From Phytophthora sp. 'mugwort' (Eukaryota; Oomycota; Peronosporomycetes; Peronosporales; Peronosporaceae): a stretch of 64,000 bases of DNA. Made by a program: the position numbers and the translations under genes. The notes under the pieces are model-generated. The model was not told the origin of the DNA and ran no database searches. It worked only from the letters and a program-made list of their open reading frames with translations. Positions within the stretch are counted from its first letter, which is position 1. Every line of letters begins with the position of its first letter. Location of the stretch: contig JAUCEF010000011.1 in the NCBI GenBank assembly GCA_033558025.1, positions 2,728,001 to 2,792,000 of the forward strand, given 5' to 3'. This document shows, piece by piece, positions 1-10,853 of the stretch.

Positions 1-2
1 TC

Positions 3-167
3 CTTCACGCGAATCGTACCGAGGGATGTACTACCCATGATGGACGGGCTGCTTTGGGTGGTCATCTCGATATAGTTCAATGGCTTCACGCTAATCGTAC
101 TGAGGGATGTACTACCCACGCAATGAGCCTGGCTGCTTATGGTGGTCATCTTGATGTAGTTCAATGA
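3..167 (+). pseudogene. Ankyrin-type repeat protein fragment
   Basis: The frame starting at base 3 is open from the left edge to a TGA at 165-167. It encodes two copies of a repeat of about 30 residues containing [12 protein letters not shown], a short helix with AA, and GGHLDIVQW or GGHLDVVQ. The [10 protein letters not shown] pattern is typical of the large oomycete family of ankyrin-like repeat proteins, which act as protein-binding scaffolds. Only the last repeats lie in the window and the frame stops directly after the second one. It may be the 3' end of a gene to the left or a relic; the following DNA shows no continuation. Confidence 0.6.
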
Positions 168-385
168 ACTTGGCTGCGGAATTGTGGGTTGGAAAGCATC
201 GCTAAATACTTTGTATCTTTGTTTTTGGGAGCAACATCATAAACTTGACAGTCTGTTACTGCGCTTGAGCTAAGGAAGATAACAGCCAGCGAATCTGCTG
301 TGAAGATAGCTGCTGGTAAAGATAGTTAGCTATTTCTAATGACGAAAACAAAAAAAAAAGAAACCCTTCCTTTTTTATGCCTCGT

Positions 386-815
386 TTAGTCTATCGAAAA
401 GCATTGGCGATGACCTTCAACCATGAGTTTGCCCAGCTTGATGTCCTCCGGTTTGACGGTAACACGATTCGCATGGATCGCCAGGATGTTTGAATACTCA
501 AATAGCTCCACTGCAATGATTTCAGTGGCTTGTTGACGAGCCTCTAATGCCGATCCGGTAATGTGCAGATCCGTTTTGTGGTACTGCAGGATCTCGCGCA
601 CTAGACGTGAGAATGGTAACTTAGGAATCAATAGATTGTAAGTCTTTTGATACTTGCGAATCTGTCAAAGTGCAAAATGTGCCAGGGCGATAGCGATGGG
701 GCTTTTTTATTCCACCAGTTTTAGGAGCTGTCATACGCGCTGCTTGAATTGCTAGCTGACTTCTTGGAGTTTTACCTCCGATCTACTTACGAGCAGTTTG
801 TTTAGTGCGCGCCAT
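386..815 (-). pseudogene. Histone H3 pseudogene
   Basis: Read on the minus strand from the ATG at 815-813, the sequence begins ARTKQTARK exactly as histone H3. The codon for Ser10 is then a TAG stop at 785-783. After the stop the same frame continues as recognisable H3 (GGK-PR-QLA-QAAR, then [12 protein letters not shown]). A frameshift follows, and the rest ([42 protein letters not shown]) covers the core fold in a second frame ending at 386. Relative to canonical H3 it has K18S, T22I, K23Q, K27M and S28T, and the usual RRIRGERA tail is replaced. It cannot make full-length H3 and is a dead, already divergent copy. No intron or poly(A) trace was found to tell processed from duplicated origin. 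Confidence 0.85.
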
Positions 816-1110
816 TGTAGAATATCAAAGAAGAATGTCACGGATATATCTGACAACGTATTTGTTAATTTTACTAAAGCAAATGGAAGCTAGTAAGGGC
901 GAGCCCAAGTTGTTGAACTCGCAAAGACTATTCAAGGTTTGCCTCAGCCATGAGATACCAAAGTACTAGCAACACAGGGAAGATCTACTGTTTTTTGCTT
1001 AGGTCGATTTCGTCTAGCAAGCTAGACAACCCCTGACAACCTCGGAGTAGGCATCTCCGACCCTTGGAGACGCACTGACCAAAATTGGAGGCCGGCCGAT
1101 AGATCTTAGC

Positions 1111-1569
1111 TCTAGCGGCCAACTCGAAGAGCAGCGACCTGTCGAAACAGAGTCGACATCTTCGGGGACGCACGTTCGTCGAGGTCGTCGGCGTAATCCA
1201 CAGCACCAACAAGCAATCGCTGATCTTGCAGATAAGGAAGCAAAGGAGCGCACCGAGCAAGCGGAGAAACGCCTGGCTTTTAAGCGTGAACAAATGGCCG
1301 AGGAGGCAAAGTTGAGGCTCGTAGAGAGAATGAAATACGCAGACTCGAACTCGCTTGCTAAGCAAAAAGAAGCTGCTCGAGCCCACAAAATCATGATGCG
1401 CAAACTTGACATGAAGCAGGATGCGTACAACACGCAGGCACAACTCAAGCTGCGTGAGCTTGATATTCTTCTTCGGAATACAAATTATTATCACACCAGT
1501 GGATCGACCGACCCAAATCAATTTAATTTATGTCAGCCTAAACGAAGCATAGTCAGAGAGAGAGAGTAA
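1111..1569 (+). pseudogene. Harbinger-type accessory ORF, C-terminal coiled coil
   Basis: One frame stays open from about 1111 to the TAA at 1567-1569, although the first ATG is only at 1294. The product has an Arg-rich stretch, then a long charged helix (ADLADKEAKERTEQAEKRLA and onward) predicted as coiled coil, and a tail containing LRELDILLRNTNYYHTSG. PIF/Harbinger elements carry a second, Myb/SANT-like ORF beside the transposase, and this convergent frame next to the transposase at 1622-2650 has the look of its C-terminal half. The DNA-binding part is missing or scrambled upstream. A similar tail-to-tail ORF occurs at the second Harbinger (42378-42572). The assignment depends mainly on context. 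Confidence 0.45.
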
Positions 1570-1621
1570 CGATCAGCTAACCAGCTCAAGAACATCGTGA
1601 AGGCAGTACGTCGTTGCCAGA

Positions 1622-2650
1622 TTAACCAGCAACACGGACACCCTCCAAGTAAACATCAAGCCTTGGAGGATAACAACGAAAATAGTTCGAGATCTGGTTG
1701 CCACCCCAATGACACGTTAGGCAGTTGGTGAGAAATACGCCCACGTGCCAGATTGCCTCCACGGGCATGAGCTCAATCATCAGCTGTTTGTGCCAGTCAA
1801 CATACGCTAAGTTCTGGCAAACTTGCATGTAGCCCCACCCAACCGATGTACGAGCTTTAGCGAGGGCGTTGATGAATACGTGAGCCCATTCAGGAAGTTT
1901 CGCCCACGAAACGTATTAACCATCACGTGTGAGTTGGGTGGATAAGCAGAATCACCAAAGACGACATACTGGTTGCCGACGATATCGTCATGAGCACGTA
2001 AGAAGGATAGGAGGTTTGACGCCTGCAAAATGAACGCGTCGCCCCTTCTGCCATCGGCACAGCGATAACAATGTGCACTTAAACCTGCAGCACGGAATTG
2101 GTAGTATTCAAATACAATTTCATAGGACACAAAATTACCGTCAGGAGTCTCCAGCGTCTGGTACTTGAAGCAATGGTACTTCTTGTGCCCACTGTACTGT
2201 GCGCGTTGATCGTCCATCGGTCGACGGTTTGAACCCTCTTGACGTCAATATACTCCAAACCCGGAGCTCACAGGGAACTGTTCGCCTCCAAAATTCTTCA
2301 GCATACTTTTGTAGCCGATCTTGGCTGAGGATACTGCTTAGCAGCATGCGATTCTTCACAGCCAAAATTCGGTGAAACATGTACATGAAGATGCGGCTCA
2401 GCGCAGACACCTGCCTGTCGTATCGATACTGGAGATCATCCATCTTGCGCAGGAGAGTCATTCGATCCAACACCAAGCAATGCCTTGTACTGCTGTGAAG
2501 CGATCACTATCGACAGGAGTCACAAAAATAGCAGGCATCTGCAGCAGAACAACGATTCGCTTGATCCCATCGTGATCAAAGCGAAAACGCTTTCGACAAT
2601 CGATATCCGTCATCGCATTCAGATCGAGCGATAGTCCAGGGAGTGTCAAA
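1622..2650 (-). pseudogene. PIF/Harbinger transposase (DDE_4), frameshifted
   Basis: Three overlapping minus-strand frames together give a Harbinger-like transposase. The N-terminal part (2649-2458) has FRFDHDGIKRIVVLLQMP and continues after a frameshift as LDRMTLLRKMDDLQYRYDRQ (2476-2141). The catalytic region (2217-1807) has DDQRAQYSGHKKYHCFKYQ, GRRGDAFILQAS and YVVFGDSAYPPN, the blocks around the second catalytic Asp. The C-terminal frame (1828-1622) has WHVGVFLTNCLTCHWGGNQ. These motifs are characteristic of the DDE_4 nuclease, which excises and reinserts the element. At least two frameshifts make it inactive. Its partner ORF lies tail to tail at 1111-1569. Confidence 0.7.
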
Positions 2651-3072
2651 ATGACAAAAGAAGCCGTGTTCCTGGTACAGCCGAAGAAATATGGACACGT
2701 AGTCGTTACGGAATGATTCGCTCGATGCCAGGGGCTTGACGTGGTGCCGATACCGCTAACGGCGGCGAAAATATCTCCAGCAACCGCTTCATTGTACGGG
2801 CAGCAGATAGCTCCCGCTGGAGTGGAAGCTGGTCCCCCTTGATATCGTCGACGCCAGCGTTCCGCAGCATAACGACAAACTGCAACCTCTCTTAAGCAGC
2901 TTGTGATTGAAAGTGTTTGTACGGGTGCGCACTTTGAATTCGAAGCAAGCCCTACTTAATCCGATCGCATCCTCCTTAAAGTGATTGAAAGTTCGCGACA
3001 AACTTCCTACATTCTACAAATACCAGAGCTCACTTAAACTCTCTACTCTTCGAGCATGGTGGGCTTTGTTAG
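2651..3072. other. No recognisable gene
   Basis: Short frames only. A minus-strand frame at 2789-3001 has no family signature. This may be the outer part of the Harbinger element at 1622-2650, but no terminal inverted repeat was identified. Confidence 0.4.
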
Positions 3073-3288
3073 TCACCTTTCCATCTCTCGTCTCATCCAG
3101 AAACGGTCGAGTGTCTTCACCATGCTAAGCAACGCTGCCTCGACAATGTGCCGTTGCACGGGAAAGATGTCAAACAACCACAGTTTACTCTGTCTATAGT
3201 ATTGCATGGCGGTATTCTGAGCAATTAGTCTACCATTCTTACCCTCGTAAGATGCAAGATACATGCCAAACTTATTTAACACAGACAC
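3073..3288 (-). pseudogene. Possible Crypton-type tyrosine recombinase fragment
   Basis: A 71-residue minus-strand frame contains FGMYLASYEG, LIAQNTAMQYYRQ and a following helical stretch with LWLFDIFP. This resembles the N-terminal SAM-like, core-binding region of Crypton tyrosine recombinases of oomycetes. No catalytic residues are present in the fragment and the frame ends without the recombinase domain. A better preserved Crypton-like relic is at 20830-21815. Alternative: an unrelated repeated ORF. Confidence 0.3.
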
Positions 3289-3289
3289 A

Positions 3290-4030
3290 AAACACTTACC
3301 CGTACCACCTTGCTCAATTCATTGCTCAACATGTGTCAAACTCTACGTTTTGACGAAAGCCTGGAATGCACATTGGGCTGTGTCCTCGCACGCTTAGCGT
3401 TGCCAAGCTTGACATCAGCCAAGCCCATCCTGGGAGGTTTGATAGAATTGAAAGCAAATATGCAAATGATATGGTCAGCACTAGTCGTTTGAATGGATGT
3501 ACACATATTTCTCGTTGCCGTCCGACCCGATATGTTGGAACGGCTGGTGTATAGGACCTACCTAACCCTTTGTATTCCGAGTGACTAAAAATATTTGAAT
3601 AAATGTCAATGATTGGCTAAATATAAACAAATTCCGTGATTGGCCGTTCCAGAGCCACTATGTTCCATACAAAATTCAAGTATGATCGGATAAGTCGTCA
3701 TACCATCCATACCAAAATTTATCCAACCGCCAACTCTCCGATCTGTACAAAACAATGGTACATAAAATTAAGATGGCCGACGTACAAATTTTGACTTTCC
3801 ACTACAGTACTACTTCTGATTATGGGTGCCAACGTAAGACGTGGAAGGGGATTAGAAAGCTTATTTGCCTAAGTTTATAGGTTGAAGGAAATGGAGCCCA
3901 ATCGACGCCGTACTATTTCGTGCTGACCTAATTCATTGCGGCATGTCCTACGAGGAAGACAACTATCGCCTTCCCTGCTACGTACGGTTACAGGTCTCCA
4001 GTTCAAGCCAGGCATCGTTACTAGTGTCAA
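3290..4030. other. No recognisable gene
   Basis: AT-richer DNA with short overlapping frames at 3310-3554 that do not resemble a known family. No repeats, RNA genes or convincing promoters were found. Confidence 0.4.
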
Positions 4031-4034
4031 CGAG

Positions 4035-4242
4035 AAGGTACTATCGTGCAAGTTCTGCGATCACGAAGCTGCGGCGCCGAACGCCATCCGCCAGCATCGC
4101 TTCTAATGTGCCAAGAACCCGAATGGGCGTAAGAAGGTGGAGAAAGGTAGGCGCATGTGCAGCCAGTGTATTAAAAGCCCTGGTGGTCGCGCAACCACCG
4201 CTTCTGCTATCCGAACTACATATCACTGGTGATGAAGCGTAA
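4035..4242 (+). pseudogene. Broken zinc-finger (BED-like) fragment
   Basis: In the frame starting at 4035 the product reads LSCKFCDHEA, then IRQHRF, a TAA at 4104-4106, and CAKNPNGRKK, with a second MCSQC pair further on. Across the stop the spacing is C-x2-C-x12-H-x3-C, the arrangement of a BED-like zinc finger as found at the N-terminus of hAT and other transposases. An alternative frame is open longer (3943-4242) but has no recognisable content. The finger is interrupted by the stop and no transposase domain follows, so this is a relic. Confidence 0.35.
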
Positions 4243-4244
4243 TA

Positions 4245-4690
4245 GCCTCACTGGATTGTGTAATTCAAAACAGAGAGGCCATTAACCGAAATATTTTTAT
4301 TTGATACTTTGCGGACACAACCAAAACCTGCGCCAGCTATCAGCGAACTTGCATGCAATTTGCTGGGTTCTACGAAATAATGAACGGCGATTGGTCGGTA
4401 ACTTCAACGCATTTAATAATTTCCGTGGTTGTTACCGTTTCCAGTGTTTCCGCTTCAGTACAGCCATTAAAGGAAAGTGCAGGAATGGCTTTTGTAGAGA
4501 ATGCGTTTGTAGTCTCGGCAAGTTGGCCAGATAATTTAGCCTACTATTTAGACGAATGGATTAAGCGCAAAACACTCTGTGTGTTGTCCTAATTACCTTT
4601 ACACTACTTGTGTAAACTTGCGTAAGCAAATAAATCTCTGATCTAAACTACCGCGCCAATCGGCCTTGTTGCTCGATGGGGTTAAAGAGT
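4245..4690. other. No recognisable gene
   Basis: Two overlapping short frames at 4301-4592 have no recognisable domain. The stretch ends where the repeat-bearing start of the gypsy element begins. No 5' LTR was recognised here. Confidence 0.4.
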
Positions 4691-4854
4691 GAACTCGAGG
4701 GATGACGTTATTGGGCGACTCCCTAGAAGCGGTGGCAGCAGAAGCTACACCTGGTCGAGTGCGGCAGTCCTTGTAGGATAGCCCTCGACCCCCTCCGGAA
4801 TCTAGACCGAGGCTGAGGCTTCAAGAGTGGCGGTGCCGGAGGCACCGACCAGAT

Positions 4855-5072
4855 GGGTAACCTAGGTCCGCACCAAGTCACCCCGACTGAAACTGGCGAG
4901 GAAGACGCGCGAGGCGCTTCCTTGTCTGGGTAACCATGTTCCACACCGTGTCACCCAGACAGAAACTGGCGAGGAAGACGCAGAATGCGCTTCCTGTGTG
5001 GGTAACCGTGTTCTACACGAAGCTCTAAAAGCTTTGGACGTCGTCAATCAGACGTCCACAGACGTGGGTAAC
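4855..5072 (+). repeat. About 72-bp tandem repeats in the gypsy leader
   Basis: The octamer GGGTAACC recurs at 4855, 4928 and 5000, and a weaker copy (GGGTAAC) follows near 5066, giving periods of about 73, 72 and 66 bp. Between them the units share GAAACTGGCGAGGAAGACGC and a CGCTTCCT block. In the coding frame the unit gives repeats of about 24 residues with ETGEEDA. It lies just before the pol coding region. Confidence 0.75.
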
Positions 5073-8000
5073 GAAGTACCACGTCACGGTCGCCGTCGAC
5101 GACATAATCGACACCGCAAGTCGAGGCTGAAGTCATTTCAGACTGGAGTCGCTTCAAGCGACTCGGAATCCAAGGCCCGGGTTCTTCCGACGCGGCCTGT
5201 CGAAGGGTGTTATCACATCCTCGACGGCGAGACCGGCTATCGGGTCAAGGCAGGCGGCATCCAGCTCGAGCCGCTGCCAGAAGTGTCAGAGCTCCTGAGC
5301 CTCGAAGAAGGTTGACGCCGACAGATTTTCTGGCCGACCTGAAGGCAGGAGAAATCGCGGAAGTGATACTCTTGAAGCAAGAGTCCACTCCAAAGAAACT
5401 GAATTCTTCCTCGATTATGGACGAGGGCGTCCTGGAGCATTCTCCTACCAGCGTGCCTCGCGCTTGGGTTCTGAGATCCTAAAGAACCCAAAGGATCCAG
5501 CGTATCCTTTAATGAAGGAGTTCGAGGACGTGGTGTCCAAGGATCCACCGTCTCAACTCCCACCGGATCGTGGGATCAGGCACGAGATTGATCTCGTGCC
5601 GGGCACAAAGTACTGTGTCACCAGACAATGGCCACTGCCTCGAGAGCAGTGCGAGGTCATTGATGCCTTCTTCGCCGCAAAGGCCAAGGCAGGCATGGTC
5701 CGGGAATCAAAATCCCCGCACTCGACGCCAACCTTCTGCGTTTGGAAGCCGAACGGGAAGTGGCGTCTGGTTCATGCTTTTAGTAAACTGAACAGCGCAA
5801 CGTGCCGGTCCAGACACCCATCTTGCAAAAGGATGTGTTGTTAAACAACATGGCCGGGTTCGAGTTATACAGCGCCCTGGATCTGGTGGATGGATAATAC
5901 CCGATCCTGATGCGCGAGAGCGACATCCCGCTCACCGCTGTGAGCACCCCGGGTGGTATACTCTGCGAATGTCTGGTGGTGCCACGGGGCCTGTCTAATG
6001 CCCCGGCGACGTTCAATCGCCTGGTGATGCAGTTGTTTAGACCATTGCGTGCGTACGTATAGTCGTACTTCGACGACATCTTCGTCCATAGCCGTGCCGA
6101 GGGAGGCAAGACGGCTATGGAGTGCATTTGGAGCACCTCCGTCGAGCGTTGGAGATCATGACAGCGAACAAACCCTATGCCAACATCGACAAGTGCGTCT
6201 TCGCGGCGCAAGAGATCAAAGTTCTCGGTTGCTTCGTTAGCAACGTCGGCGTTCGAGCCGACCCGGAGAAGGTCAAGGCCATTTCGGCTTGGCCAACACC
6301 AAGGTCCCAGAAGGACCTGCGGAAGTGGCTGGGCTTAGCCAACTACCCCCATAAATACAGCGAAGGATACGCGGGTCTGGCTAGACCCTCGTCGGATCTG
6401 CTAAAGACGGATACCGAAACAAGCCTTCAGAAGGCGCCTATCCTGGCACTGCCGGACGAGACGAGGCATTCATCGTCGTCTGTGATGCACCCGATTATGC
6501 AATCGGGTGTGCATTGCGGCAACACGATGCAGCAGGACGTGAACGAGTGATCTCGCTTCAGTCTAGGCAGCTCACGGCTGCCGAACGGAACTACCCCGTT
6601 CATGACAAGGAGCTGCTTGCCATGAAGTACGCCCTTGTCAAGTTTCGGGTGCACCTCCTGAGTTCATAGCCCTTTGCGATCTACACAGATCACGCATCCT
6701 TACGGACGGCGACCAATTCGCCCCATCTGTCCCGAAGGATGGCGGAGTGGCTGTCCATATTCGCGGAATATAACTTCCGCATCGAGTACAAGCCTGGCAA
6801 GCTCAACATGCTTGCCGATGCATTGTCACGCAGGTCAGACTATGGACTGGCGATATACACGCCACGACCAATCCATATGATCAGATATGCATGACGTATC
6901 GGGGCGACGAAGCCCTGGCACCTCTGGTGCGTTTCCTGGCCTCTGGCAATAAAGCCAAGGCCGAGTGGCTCACGCCACGTCGGTGAGCCCGGCTCCATCG
7001 AATACGAGTGGGCCGATGGCCTGCTCTACTATCCAGTGGAGCCCCATGAACCCCCATGGGTAGTCGTACCAAACGACGAGGATCTCAAGTTTGACATCCT
7101 TCAGGAGGCGCACTATGCGCCGCCCAGCGGTCACTTGGGCGGCAAGAAGACCATCCAATCGGTCTCTCAGTACTTTTGGTGGGCCTACATGTACAAGTGG
7201 GTCGCACAGTACGTGAAGACATGTGAAACATGTCAGCGGGTGAAACCCGCCGGGCACGCCTCGGCACTTTGCAGAACCTGCCCGTGCCAGCGAACTGCTG
7301 GAAGTCGATGAGTCTGGATTTCATCTTCGGACTTCCAGCCGACGGCCACGGAAACACCGACATCTTGGTGTTCGTGTGCCGTCTGAGCAAGATGGTGGGT
7401 CTTGCTCCGGTCAAAGACACAGTGACTGGGGAACAGGCTGTGAAGCTGTTCCTGGATGGCGTTTTCCGCCTTCATGGTCTGCCGGAGAAAATTGTATCGG
7501 ATCGTGACCAGCGGTTTACCGCTGCGTTGTGGTGAACGCTGTTCCAACTACTTGGAGCGAGGTTGCACATGTCCACTCCCGATCATCCTCAGACGGATCG
7601 GCAGACGGAGCGTGTCAACCGAGTGCTTGAGGACACTATACGCAGTGTCTGTGCGGAGGCTCCTCGCGCTGGGTCAGAAGATCTGCCAGTAGTTGAGTTT
7701 GCACTCAACAATGCGGTTCACGCATCGATCGGGTATACCCCGTTCTATCTGAATGGCTTACGCCATCCACGGGTGCTGACCACTTTGCGAGGCGGCACTC
7801 CGTCTTCTGTTTTAAGTGGGGGGAGGGTCGGGAAGCGCTCTTTTTTTTCCTCCCGGGTCGCGGACATCAGACCGGTTCCCTTGCGGAAACAAGTGGAGTG
7901 TAAACACCCTGAACGTAATCAGCCGTGTCCGGGATGGCATGGCAACGGCACAGGACAAACAAAAGGAGTACTCAGACAAACAAGGAAGAGGAAACTTAAA

Positions 8001-8195
8001 CGTGTTTAAAGTGGGTAGACACTAGGAACTTGCCAGTCGCCACGGTAAGTTCCGTTGGGAGCAAAAAGCTGAAGCACCGCTACATTGGACCCTTCGCTGC
8101 CTCCTGGCCAGGCATGGCGGCATATACCATTGACCTGCCGAAGTCGATGACGACCCACCCGACGTTTTACGTGGGCCTTCTGAAGCTGTATCATG
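4998..8195 (+). pseudogene. Ty3/gypsy pol (RT, RNase H, integrase), copy A
   Basis: Consecutive frames give a full pol order. The linker has YHILDGETGYRVKAGGI. RT starts at about 5464 (RQWPLPREQCEVIDAFF, FCVWKPNGKWRLVHAF) and carries the YFDDIFVHSRA active site near 6066. RNase H has AERNYPVHDKELLAMKYALV and YTDHASLRT. Integrase has an HHCC zinc finger (H-x-H near 7110-7130, CETCQ near 7225), the first catalytic Asp in MSLDFIFGLP, the second in IVSDRDQRF and the Glu in QTERVNRVLED. The tail has KLKHRYIGPF. Breaks include a frameshift near 5310, stops near 5898 and at 6061, TAG at 6667-6669 and TGA at 7533-7535. It would copy and integrate the element if intact. Pol ends head-on against the antisense region. 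Confidence 0.85.
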
Positions 8196-8199
8196 ATCC

Positions 8200-10229
8200 G
8201 CAAGGCTCCCAGGCTCAAGCTCTTCAAAGCGAGGCTGCGACCCTTCTCTCTGAGCGCGCCCAGAGCCGGAAGCCCAGGTCCCTTGTTGGGCCACGGAAGG
8301 GGCTTCATACGAAGGGATCCCGGCTGCATACGCCGAGTATGAACCATAGTGATACGGCTGGGAGTACGCAGGAGTCGCTCCCGTCTGGGGCACAGGCCAC
8401 AGGAGGTCCCAAAGGAGATACACCTCCCGCTGGAATCGGCCCATGGACACCCAAAGGGAATCCAGATTTGGAAGGGCTCGTCCTCGTCATTCGTACGGCG
8501 GTCAACCCGTCCTTCAAGGTCCGACAAGCCATCGGCCAGACGATTCACGACGTCACGAATCGGCCCAAGGACCCCAACGCTCCCGGCCTGGGTGGCAGCA
8601 GCCCCGCCCTCACCAAGTCCAAGCGCAAGGACACGACGACGGAGAGCGGTGTCGTCAACGACCCGAGGTGGAGCTGAAGGCTGCACACCAGGTCCTGAGC
8701 TGGACCGCAGGGGCGGCGCCTCATGCTCGTACTCGTTCGAGGGCACCACCGCCTCTCCTCGACCATAATGGGGAGAACCACTACCACGTGGAGCGTGTGC
8801 ACAGGAGCGGCGCGTTCACGGGAAGTGCCAGCTCCGCGTGAAGTCGAGAGGGTACTCGGAAGCTGAGTGCTCCTGGGAGCTGTACGAACGGCTCCAGGCT
8901 GGCTGCCCGAAAGCTGTCGCGATCTGGGAACAGAATCGGCGGCGGCTTCGTAAGTAGGTCGGGCTTTCTTGCCCGAACGGGGTGCGGTCGTAGAGCCAAG
9001 ATCATACCCGCGCTCATCATGAGCGCTAGATGCGGAATGCTTCTGCAGTTCTCGAGAGAGCTGCCATTTGCCTACCACATGGGCAAATTCAATACGCAGA
9101 TCTCGGAGGTCAAGGATGTCCTCCAGGGTGAGATCCTGCCGGAGAACCTCGAGTTGTCCTTGTGAGCAGCGCGTAGCTGCCCGCTTCCAAAGACGACCTC
9201 GGCCTCTTGGAAAAAGTCACAGTGTGGGGGCATCACGACTGGATAACCCCACACAGGTCGCAGTCCCGACCGGAGCTCTGGCTTCTTTCGCCGGCTCGTG
9301 AACCCCTTGAGCGGGATGTTGTGCGGTGCCAGGAGCACGCACCGAGTGATGTTCGCTCACGTTTTGGAACAAGGGCTGCTTGGCCACCAGGTGGCGCTCA
9401 TAAGCGCCCCGAGAAGAGCGCTCGCCAAGAAGATCGCGATGCGGCTGGAGCTGACCCACGTAGGCGTCGGCTCCGTGGGACTCCTCAGGAGGGAAGTACT
9501 CGGGAGCGTAAGGCGGTCCCCCACGAACAGGTGAAGAGTACTTCACAGGAGACCGGCTCACCGGGGCCCGCACTCCCTTATGACAAGCAGCCTGGTACTC
9601 CGACTGCTGCCCGTCGAGACCGTTGGAGATCTCTCGGCCGATTTGGCCTTCTTCCTCCTTGTCGGAAGCAGAACTGAAGAGGCCCTTGTTCGTGAGCGTG
9701 AGGGTTCCATACCCTTCAAGGATCGGAGAACTGGAAGCAGCTCGCCGCTAACGGCTGACTTCCGAGGCTGCTGCAGCCTTAGCAACCTTGACGCGGGCAG
9801 TTGCCTCAGCGAGCGTCAAGTTCTTGACCGGAGAACAAGGATTCTCTTCGTCCTCTTTGGGTGAGCATGGGCTCCTCTGAGGCTCGGCCGTCTTCGGCGC
9901 GTCGCCATCGTCGCCGTTATGGCTAGGCAGCGGGGTACGGGACCGAAGCGAGTCCGACTGACTCGGGTCGCCGTCAGAACCCTTGACGAGCGGGATTTCG
10001 TTATTGCCACAGGACATGGGAGACTTGTCCGGGTCCTCCGCATAGTCCACGAGGGCTCAGGGTCCTCTTCAGGCGGTTCATGTGCCTTGGGGTTCGCCTT
10101 GGATGACACCTTGGTGGATCCTTTAGCGGCCGAGCCTGAGCCGGACGGCTTAGAGCTCTTAGCCTGCTGCTTGGAAGCAACAGGCGTGGCAGGCGCTTTC
10201 GCACCGCTGCCAGACCGAGTCTTGGTCAT
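8200..10229 (-). pseudogene. Antisense conserved coding region of gypsy copy A (Gag-like?)
   Basis: Minus-strand frames run from an ATG at 10229-10227 back to pol. The N-terminus is Lys/Ser/Ala-rich (MTKTRSGSGAKAPAT). It is followed by acidic and Pro/Ser-rich stretches, then a block with YERHLVAKQPLFQ, a block with APHNIPLKGFTS and GLRPVWGYP (9338-9072), a block with FAHVVGKWQLSRELQ (near 9078), and a Tyr/Pro/Ser-rich C-terminus. The copy at 27.7-30.1 kb has the corresponding blocks APHRIPLKVFTSLRK, GLRPVWDFP and FAHSVGKHQLKSELQ. Conservation of protein blocks in two copies argues for a real gene of the element. The basic disordered start resembles a Gag, but no zinc knuckle or major homology region was seen, so function is open. 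It is frameshifted several times. Confidence 0.55.
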
Positions 10230-10402
10230 GTTTGGGGCTGACGTGGAAGCCGAAGAAGAAGAAGAGCACGCGGAAGTGCTCGGGCTCAAAAGGAAATGAG
10301 CCGGCTACGGCAACCAAACGCAGCGAATCGATGTAATTCGACTTGGAGAGTGAAAGGCTGCGATTTCCTTTCACTCGCCCTGGATGTCGGTAAACCGAAC
10401 CA

Positions 10403-10414
10403 AGTGGGGGAGGA
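10403..10414 (+). promoter_or_regulatory. Polypurine tract before the LTR
   Basis: AGTGGGGGAGGA lies immediately before the LTR start TGTAAC. In LTR retrotransposons a purine tract in this position primes plus-strand DNA synthesis. It fixes the sense strand of copy A as plus, the strand of pol. Confidence 0.6.
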
Positions 10415-10853
10415 TGTAACGGGGTTACATGAAGAGTGCCAAGTCATTCTTCAGAGCAGGTGTACCCAAGTACACTAAGTGATGTAGCTAAACTTTACTA
10501 TAACATCAACGGTAATGACGTCATGGATAGGTACCACGGATATGGTACAAAGACCTCGGAGCTACTGAATAGGATAACGTTTAGGGAACCTTATAGGTGA
10601 CTAATAGTTGGTATGTGGACGCATTAAAAGGGGTCACCTATAAATACATTCAGTCTTAATTCTACCTAATTTTGGTAACAGTCCCACAGGCCAGGGACTA
10701 GTGAACTGCTGTTCACTGAGAGTTTGTATACTCTCCGGAAGTCACACTTCCTGTGCGCAAGGTATTGTGTGCCCGTCGCACGCTTTAGCTTGCTTTGCGT
10801 CGTCGTAGCGATGCATTGAATTTTCGAATGTTGGATGTTCCCCAGGGGGAACA
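10415..10853 (+). repeat. LTR of gypsy copy A
   Basis: The LTR starts with the palindrome TGTAACGGGGTTACA (10415-10429) and probably ends with GGGGAACA at 10853, giving about 439 bp and TG...CA ends. It has a TATA box (TATAAATA, 10639-10646) and, about 60 bp later, a hairpin-rich R/U5 region with GTTCACTGAGAGTTTGTATA. Parts of the same LTR family recur at 26493-26560, 26700-26767 and 27045-27150. The 3' boundary is inferred from the terminal CA, since no second LTR of this copy was found. Confidence 0.6.

Noticed and set aside
348..360. A-rich run beside the H3 relic as a poly(A) tail of a processed pseudogene
   Set aside because: For a minus-strand gene the tail would appear as poly(T) on the plus strand; here it is poly(A).
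775..790. GTAAGT in the H3 relic as a splice donor explaining the stop at Ser10
   Set aside because: The H3 sequence continues in the same frame directly after the stop, so no intron is needed; S10 simply became TAG.
985..1521. Minus-strand frame of 178 codons
   Set aside because: Antisense shadow of the charged coiled-coil frame at 1111-1569; no domain.
8443..8841. Plus-strand frames of 130-215 codons at 8.0-9.0 kb as extra genes
   Set aside because: They are the end of pol or shadows of the conserved minus-strand region.
9207..9677. Plus-strand frame of 156 codons
   Set aside because: Shadow of the minus-strand coding region whose blocks are conserved in the second copy.
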